From: Flavobacteriales bacterium
GTDB lineage: Bacteria; Bacteroidota; Bacteroidia; Flavobacteriales_E; Vicingaceae
Reading direction: 5' to 3'
Assembly: GCA_029262875.1 (NCBI GenBank)
Contig: JAJCYO010000147.1
Location: 1-64,000 of the forward strand
Length of the DNA stretch: 64,000 bases
The notes beneath the pieces were generated by a model. The model was given only the letters and a program-made list of their open reading frames with translations, did not search any database and was not told where the DNA came from. This document shows positions 59,421-64,000 of the stretch, one piece after another. Both the position numbers and the translations under genes were made by a program. Numbering within the stretch: the first letter of the stretch is position 1; each line of letters opens with the position of its first letter.

Positions 59421-61591
59421 ATTTCTATTCCCATTACACAAACATCATCAATTTGCTCTAAACTTCCTTTCCATTTTTCGAAGTGATTGTTGATTGTTTT
59501 TAATTGATTTTCCATTGATTCGTTTTTCATTGAAATCAACAATTTCTTAAAAGGTTTATACATCATTTTTTTTCCATTCTGTCCGCCAAATTGATCTGCA
59601 AAGCCATCAGAAAATATATAAATACGGTCACCTTTTTTTAAGCTAACCTGGTGTGTTTCGAAAGGCCTTGGATGATCTACCTTACCAATGGATTGCCTCG
59701 TAGCTTTCACCTCTTCTATTTCATCACCATTGCTTCTTAATATCCATAATGGATTATAGGCTCCAGCATAACTTAACTCATTTGTTTTTGTATTCAATGC
59801 ACAAAGCGCGATATCCATTCCGTCTCTGATATTATCAACTGTTTCAGTATGGATAGTCTTAGCCTTGTTTAGTTGTTCAATAACAATTTCACGTGTCTTA
59901 TCTAAAATTTCTCCCGGAGTAATTAAATTGTACTCCCTCATTGCGCGGTCCATGGCGTTGTGACAAACAACACTTACCATGGCTCCAGGCACTCCATGAC
60001 CTGTGCAATCTGCAGCAGCAAAAAGAATCTGTTCTTCTTTTTTATCTACCCAATAAAAATCACCTGCAACAATGTCTTTTGGTTTGTAAAAGATGAAGCT
60101 CTCGGGCAAACAATTTTTAACAAATTCATTGGTAGGTAAGATAGCTTCTTGTATTCGTTTTGCATAAGTAATGGAATCAACTATTTCTTTGGTTTGCTCT
60201 TCTATTACCACCTTCTGTTTCTTCGTGATTTTCAACCTATTAAAAACAAAGAATAAGAATACGATAACTAAAACTAATCCCCCAGCAGTTGCGAAAGAAA
60301 TGATTTTCTGTTTTTCTTTTTCTTTTTGCTCAACAGCAATTAACTTATCCCGCTCAGCGTCATCAATAACTTTATCTTTTTCATATTCATATTTTGCTTG
60401 TTGCCTAATGGTTGCCTTTTGAGTACTTTCATTATTAATGCTATCTCGCATGGTAATATAAAGCTTGTGCATCTTTAATGCTTTTAGCCCATTCCCTTCT
60501 TTTTCATAAATAGAACTAAGTAATGAGGCAGCTCTTTGAATGTTATCAGGAGATCCAATTTCATTTGCCAACACCATACTACGGTTAGTAAATTCTTTAG
60601 ATTTCACTAATTCTCCTTTGTTAAAATGAATTCTTCCAATATTATTTAAGGTGGTTGATAAACCCAGCTTATGGTTCATTTCTTTGTAAATTTCTAAACT
60701 CTTATGATAGTATTCTATGGTCGCTTTGTCATCCAATTGGTTTTCATAAGCCGCTGCAAGGTTATTATAGGAGGTGGCAATGCCTCTTTTATCTCCAATT
60801 TCATTTCGAATGTCTAATGATCTATTGTAATATTCTAAGGCCTTTGGAATATTCTCTTTTTTGAAATAAGCAAAACCAATACTATTTAGTAGTGTTGCAG
60901 CACTACGTTTGTTGTCTAAACGCTCATAAATTTTTAATCCTTTATGATAGTATTCTAACGCTAAGTTCGGATCACCTTGGTTATGGTAAATATGTCCAAT
61001 GTTGTTTAATGTTTGAGCCATACCATTTTTATTATCTAATTCCCCGTAGATTTTCAGACTTTTATGATAATATTCTAAGGCATTTGCAACGTCTCCTTGT
61101 CTATTGTATATTGATCCAATGTTATTTAAAGAAGTAGCAACACCGTCTCGGTCACCCACTTTTTCTTGGATTTTTAAACTTCTCTTATAATATTTTAATG
61201 CTTCTGGAATGTTACCATTGCTGCTCTGGAAGTACCCAATATTATTAAGGGCAGAAGCAAGCCCAACAGATAATTTTTTAGCAACATTTAATGAAGGACT
61301 ATTTTTAAGTTTAATTTGTGTGAAATCATAAAGCCACATATTATATCTCGGCCATACGTTATCATCCCAGCTTACTTCAACTATTTTTGAGATAGCATTT
61401 ACTTTATCAGTATCGTGTGTTACTTTGTGAAAAACAGTTAGGCAGCTATCTATTAGTGTTTTATCAGCATCACTGACCTTGTCAATTTCAAGGCTATCAA
61501 TTAAATAATAATCTTTGTCAGCAAAATTTTGACAATAAAAATATTGGCAACTAAATGATAAAAAAAAGAAGGCAAGAAAAAATCTCTTCAC
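59417..61591 (-). CDS. TPR-repeat membrane protein with SpoIIE-type (PP2C) phosphatase domain
   Basis: 724-aa signalling protein. An N-terminal signal-like sequence (1-21) leads to about six TPR units at 116-355 with a strict 40-residue period (for example NALEYYHKSLKIYGELDNK). A coiled segment, one membrane helix at about 430-451 and a helical linker precede the SpoIIE phosphatase domain (about 490-724), with AADCTGHGVPGAMVS and SDGFADQFGG carrying the metal-binding Asp residues. The expected topology is TPR outside, phosphatase inside. Such proteins dephosphorylate anti-sigma-antagonist-type partners; no partner is in this window. A minus-strand TATATTTG at 61621-61614 is a possible -7 box. 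Confidence 0.93.
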   Translation of the reverse strand: MKRFFLAFFFLSFSCQYFYCQNFADKDYYLIDSLEIDKVSDADKTLIDSCLTVFHKVTHDTDKVNAISKIVEVSWDDNVWPRYNMWLYDFTQIKLKNSPSLNVAKKLSVGLASALNNIGYFQSSNGNIPEALKYYKRSLKIQEKVGDRDGVATSLNNIGSIYNRQGDVANALEYYHKSLKIYGELDNKNGMAQTLNNIGHIYHNQGDPNLALEYYHKGLKIYERLDNKRSAATLLNSIGFAYFKKENIPKALEYYNRSLDIRNEIGDKRGIATSYNNLAAAYENQLDDKATIEYYHKSLEIYKEMNHKLGLSTTLNNIGRIHFNKGELVKSKEFTNRSMVLANEIGSPDNIQRAASLLSSIYEKEGNGLKALKMHKLYITMRDSINNESTQKATIRQQAKYEYEKDKVIDDAERDKLIAVEQKEKEKQKIISFATAGGLVLVIVFLFFVFNRLKITKKQKVVIEEQTKEIVDSITYAKRIQEAILPTNEFVKNCLPESFIFYKPKDIVAGDFYWVDKKEEQILFAAADCTGHGVPGAMVSVVCHNAMDRAMREYNLITPGEILDKTREIVIEQLNKAKTIHTETVDNIRDGMDIALCALNTKTNELSYAGAYNPLWILRSNGDEIEEVKATRQSIGKVDHPRPFETHQVSLKKGDRIYIFSDGFADQFGGQNGKKMMYKPFKKLLISMKNESMENQLKTINNHFEKWKGSLEQIDDVCVMGIEI
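60527..61246 (-). repeat. 120-bp coding repeats (TPR, 40-residue period)
   Basis: Six copies in phase across residues 116-355, each starting near SLNNIGxIYxxxGD and ending with YYHKSLKIY-like. The 40-residue period is longer than the usual 34-residue TPR. Confidence 0.85.
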
Positions 61592-61629
61592 ATTGGGGTT
61601 GCTTAGTAGTTAAAGCAAATATAATAAAT

Positions 61630-63270
61630 TTAATCGTCAGGTAACCCCTCATATTCAACGTAGAAATTGGAATCGAACGTTAAATTAACTCCTTTTTCCT
61701 CAAAGTTGAATCCAGCCCATTTATTATTTGGGAAAATCCATTTTTCTTTTTCATTAATGAAAATTCTGATGGGCATATCAAAATCTTTTACCACATTTAC
61801 ATACCTATATTGTAGCCCTTCATCGTTTTCAATGTATTCTAATTTGGGAATTTTGGTGGTTCTTAAATATTGATTAAAAAAGGCAGATAAATCCTTTTCT
61901 GTTTTTTTGCTGAGGTAATCTTCTATTTGTTTTGAAGTGACCGTTTGATGATAAAAATCCTTGTTTAGCCCTGTTAAAATAGACCTCCACAATTTATCAT
62001 CTTCCACTAATTGGCGTAGTGTATGTAAGATATTTGCTCCTTTGTAGTACATGTCACCAGACCCTTCTTGATGCACATTGTAAGGGCCAATTATGGGTTT
62101 GTCATTCACAATATTTTTACGAATACCTTGTACATATTCATTACAAGCCTCATTTCCAAAATGATAATCTAAAAATAAATTTTCAGAATAAGAAGTAAAA
62201 CCTTCATGTATCCACATATCTGCCACATCAACATGTGTAATGTTATTCGCAAACCATTCATGACCAGATTCGTGTACAATTATAAAATCGAACTTATCTC
62301 CCCATCCAGTCCCACTTACATCTCTTCCCCAGTACCCATTTTTAAAACCGTTACCATAGGTTACGGAACTTTGGTGCTCCATTCCAGCGTAAGGAACTTC
62401 AACCAGTTTATATCCATCTTCATAAAAGGGGTAAGGACCAAACCAATACTCAAAAGCGGCCAACATTCTTGGTGCTTCTTGAAACTGCTTTTTAGCTACT
62501 TCTAAATTATCTCTGAGTACATAATAATCACAATCCAAATCTCCTTTTAATCCCTTATAGACCTCATTAAAATGGACATAATCACCAATGTTCATGTTTA
62601 CACCATAATTATTAATTGGGTTAGAAACGAACCAATTAAAAGTCTTAGTGTTTCCTTTGTTGGTAACACTCCGTAGCCTTCCATTTGATACATCCGTTAG
62701 CGTTTTCGGAACAGTAACACTAATGAGCATGCTATCTGGTTCATCGTAAGCATGATCTTTATTTGGCCACCAAATGCTTGCTCCAATTCCTTGACAAGTA
62801 GTAACTACCCATGGGTTTCCATTAGTGTCTTTTTTCCATGTTAAGCCACCACTCCATGGCGGGTTTTTGCTTTTTTGTGGCGATCCTTCATAATAAACAA
62901 TCAGTTGGTTGATGTCCCCTATCTTTTGTTTTTTGTCTAACTGAATGAAATAAGAATAACCATCTTGCCTATAGGTCATTTTTTTCCCTTCTTGAATGAC
63001 TTTAGTAATTTTTAATGGTTTTTGTAATTCGATTTGAAGTACTTGATGTGATTCTAAGACCTTGTATTGAATAAGATTACTTCCAGAGAGTGCTTGTTTT
63101 TTTATGTTAACATCAACGCTTAAATGATAGTAAGTGATATCCCACCAAGCTCTTTCTGGTGTTATGGTTCCTCGAAGTGTATCTTGATGGGTGAAATTAT
63201 TTTTTTGACCAAAGAAGGTAAGGTGTAGACAGATAGAAAGAATGAACAGTATAAATTTATATGGTCGCAT
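61630..63270 (-). CDS. M1 family zinc metallopeptidase (aminopeptidase-like)
   Basis: 546-aa exported peptidase with signal peptide (about 1-21, ending LTFFGQ). The zinc site is H333-E334-S-G-H337 in IIVHESGHEWFANN, with the third ligand E356 in MWIHEGFTSYSE at the correct HExxH-x18-E spacing. The substrate loop is AGMEHQSSV rather than the usual GAMEN. A beta-domain precedes (about 30-220). M1 family proteins of this size are usually aminopeptidases; a periplasmic location is expected. No T9SS domain is evident. A minus-strand TATATTTG at 63295-63288 is a possible -7 box. Confidence 0.93.
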   Translation of the reverse strand: MRPYKFILFILSICLHLTFFGQKNNFTHQDTLRGTITPERAWWDITYYHLSVDVNIKKQALSGSNLIQYKVLESHQVLQIELQKPLKITKVIQEGKKMTYRQDGYSYFIQLDKKQKIGDINQLIVYYEGSPQKSKNPPWSGGLTWKKDTNGNPWVVTTCQGIGASIWWPNKDHAYDEPDSMLISVTVPKTLTDVSNGRLRSVTNKGNTKTFNWFVSNPINNYGVNMNIGDYVHFNEVYKGLKGDLDCDYYVLRDNLEVAKKQFQEAPRMLAAFEYWFGPYPFYEDGYKLVEVPYAGMEHQSSVTYGNGFKNGYWGRDVSGTGWGDKFDFIIVHESGHEWFANNITHVDVADMWIHEGFTSYSENLFLDYHFGNEACNEYVQGIRKNIVNDKPIIGPYNVHQEGSGDMYYKGANILHTLRQLVEDDKLWRSILTGLNKDFYHQTVTSKQIEDYLSKKTEKDLSAFFNQYLRTTKIPKLEYIENDEGLQYRYVNVVKDFDMPIRIFINEKEKWIFPNNKWAGFNFEEKGVNLTFDSNFYVEYEGLPDD

Positions 63271-63340
63271 AAAATGATTTTATACAACAAATATACCTAA
63301 GAAGAAAATTCTTTAAAACCTAAATGTGATGAGAGGTTTA

Positions 63341-64000
63341 TTAGTTTTCTGAGTATTGATCAACTATATCAGAGACATCCTGATATTTTTCCCATGATGT
63401 GGGCCTTTCAAAATCCTGGTCTGATTTAAGAATCATAGCATTTGGATATGATTTTTTAATTTCATTCCAAGTAGTATCTTCCCAATGTGCTTTATCCATT
63501 TCTAAAAAATGAACCCCTTTTAACGGACCAGAAACCGCTTTATCAATTAAAGGCCACCACAAACTTTCAGTTTCCCTATCCCAAAGTATAAAACCATCTA
63601 ATCCACCCCAGACATCATCATCATAATAGGTGTAACCACTCAATGCAAAAGTTAATACTTTATCACCATAAGTTCTTTCATAAATGGCACCTAAATCTGC
63701 TAAAATGCAATAGGCCGCCATTATTGGTTTGCCATCCAGCACATCGTTGACTACTTCGTGCCTAGTTAAATCATGTACAGAGTAGGCTTTAACTTCATCT
63801 CCTGAATAAGCGACTAAAAACCGGGTAGTATCAGGCCATATTGTATCTGCCTCTGTAACAGAAATAAATTCAGGTTTTAGTAAGGCTGGAAAAACTTCTC
63901 TTCCAATTCCATAATGAAATTGTTCATCTACTAAGGTATAATCTGTAATGTTGAAGTGCTGTGTACTATCTTCTCCACCATACAGTAATTTCTGCCCATC
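63341..64000 (-). CDS. DUF3179-family protein, 5' end outside the window
   Basis: The ORF track starts at an internal GTG (63742), but the frame is open to the window edge (64000). It reads upstream DGQKLLYGGEDSTQHFN, TLVDEQFHYGIGREVFPALL and FLVAYSGDEVKAYSVHDLTRHEVVND, for at least 219 residues. Motifs AYCILADLGAIYERTYGDKVLTFALSGY and YDDDVWGGLDGFILWDRETESLWWPLIDKAVSGPLKG are of DUF3179, an exported or membrane-associated family of unknown function in marine bacteria. The true start lies beyond the window. Confidence 0.85.
   Translation of the reverse strand, partial: DGQKLLYGGEDSTQHFNITDYTLVDEQFHYGIGREVFPALLKPEFISVTEADTIWPDTTRFLVAYSGDEVKAYSVHDLTRHEVVNDVLDGKPIMAAYCILADLGAIYERTYGDKVLTFALSGYTYYDDDVWGGLDGFILWDRETESLWWPLIDKAVSGPLKGVHFLEMDKAHWEDTTWNEIKKSYPNAMILKSDQDFERPTSWEKYQDVSDIVDQYSEN

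Overview
The window looks like chromosome of a free-living member of the Bacteroidota, most likely a Flavobacteriales-type bacterium. The evidence is AT-rich DNA, few Shine-Dalgarno sequences, several TAnnTTTG promoter boxes of the Bacteroidota type, many proteins with type IX secretion (T9SS) C-terminal sorting domains, a PorP/SprF-type protein, and Bacteroidota-typical families (DUF4837, DUF2480, DUF2279, TlpA-type lipoproteins, small TonB proteins). I saw no tRNA, rRNA, CRISPR array, insertion sequence or phage gene. Coding density is very high and no gap exceeds about 265 bases.

Layout. 1-4.9 kb: MltD-like lytic transglycosylase, DUF4837 lipoprotein, TlpA-like thioredoxin lipoprotein, secreted endonuclease I. 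4.9-10.6 kb: a minus-strand cassette of a small exported protein, a 1421-aa repeat adhesin-like type B T9SS cargo and PorP/SprF. 10.8-13 kb: ALDH7-type aldehyde dehydrogenase and DUF2480. 13.1-24.5 kb: a 2287-aa PKD-repeat giant followed by two more T9SS cargos. 24.5-27.7 kb: WG-repeat protein and RNase R. 27.8-34.4 kb: two 550-aa PKD paralogues, each beside a small exported protein, around an unknown helical protein. 34.5-38.3 kb: lipoprotein, tandem TonB genes, an atypical SDR and an unknown protein with a kinase-like signature. 38.3-41.9 kb: a two-component system divergent from a Met/His/Asp-rich T9SS cargo. 42-43.5 kb: two consecutive kynurenine-pathway enzymes (3-hydroxyanthranilate dioxygenase, ACMS decarboxylase). 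43.6-52.5 kb: DUF2279, GNAT, FG-GAP/UnbV lipoprotein, methyltransferase, purine nucleoside phosphorylase, LuxE-like enzyme and small lipoproteins. 52.5-59.4 kb: 2-oxoglutarate dehydrogenase E2/E1 divergent from 2-oxoacid:ferredoxin oxidoreductase. 59.4-64 kb: TPR-SpoIIE phosphatase, M1-type peptidase and a DUF3179 gene cut by the window edge.

Two themes run through the window. One is secretion: nine probable T9SS cargos (seven type A, two type B), two of them giants, plus one PorP/SprF partner. The other is central and catabolic carbon metabolism: two parallel routes from 2-oxoglutarate to succinyl-CoA, tryptophan ring degradation, and an aldehyde dehydrogenase of the lysine-catabolism type.

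The most unusual signals are not genes. Five CTTTAAC-like elements are spaced 10-11 bp apart between divergent promoters of the two-component system and the Met/His-rich cargo. An 18-bp perfect palindrome precedes tonB. A perfect 9-bp hairpin abuts the GTG start of the giant PKD gene. Seven of ten convergent gene pairs overlap by exactly four bases through shared stop codons. Several ORF-track starts were corrected from signal peptides, promoter position or non-ATG codons, and the last ORF was extended to the window edge.
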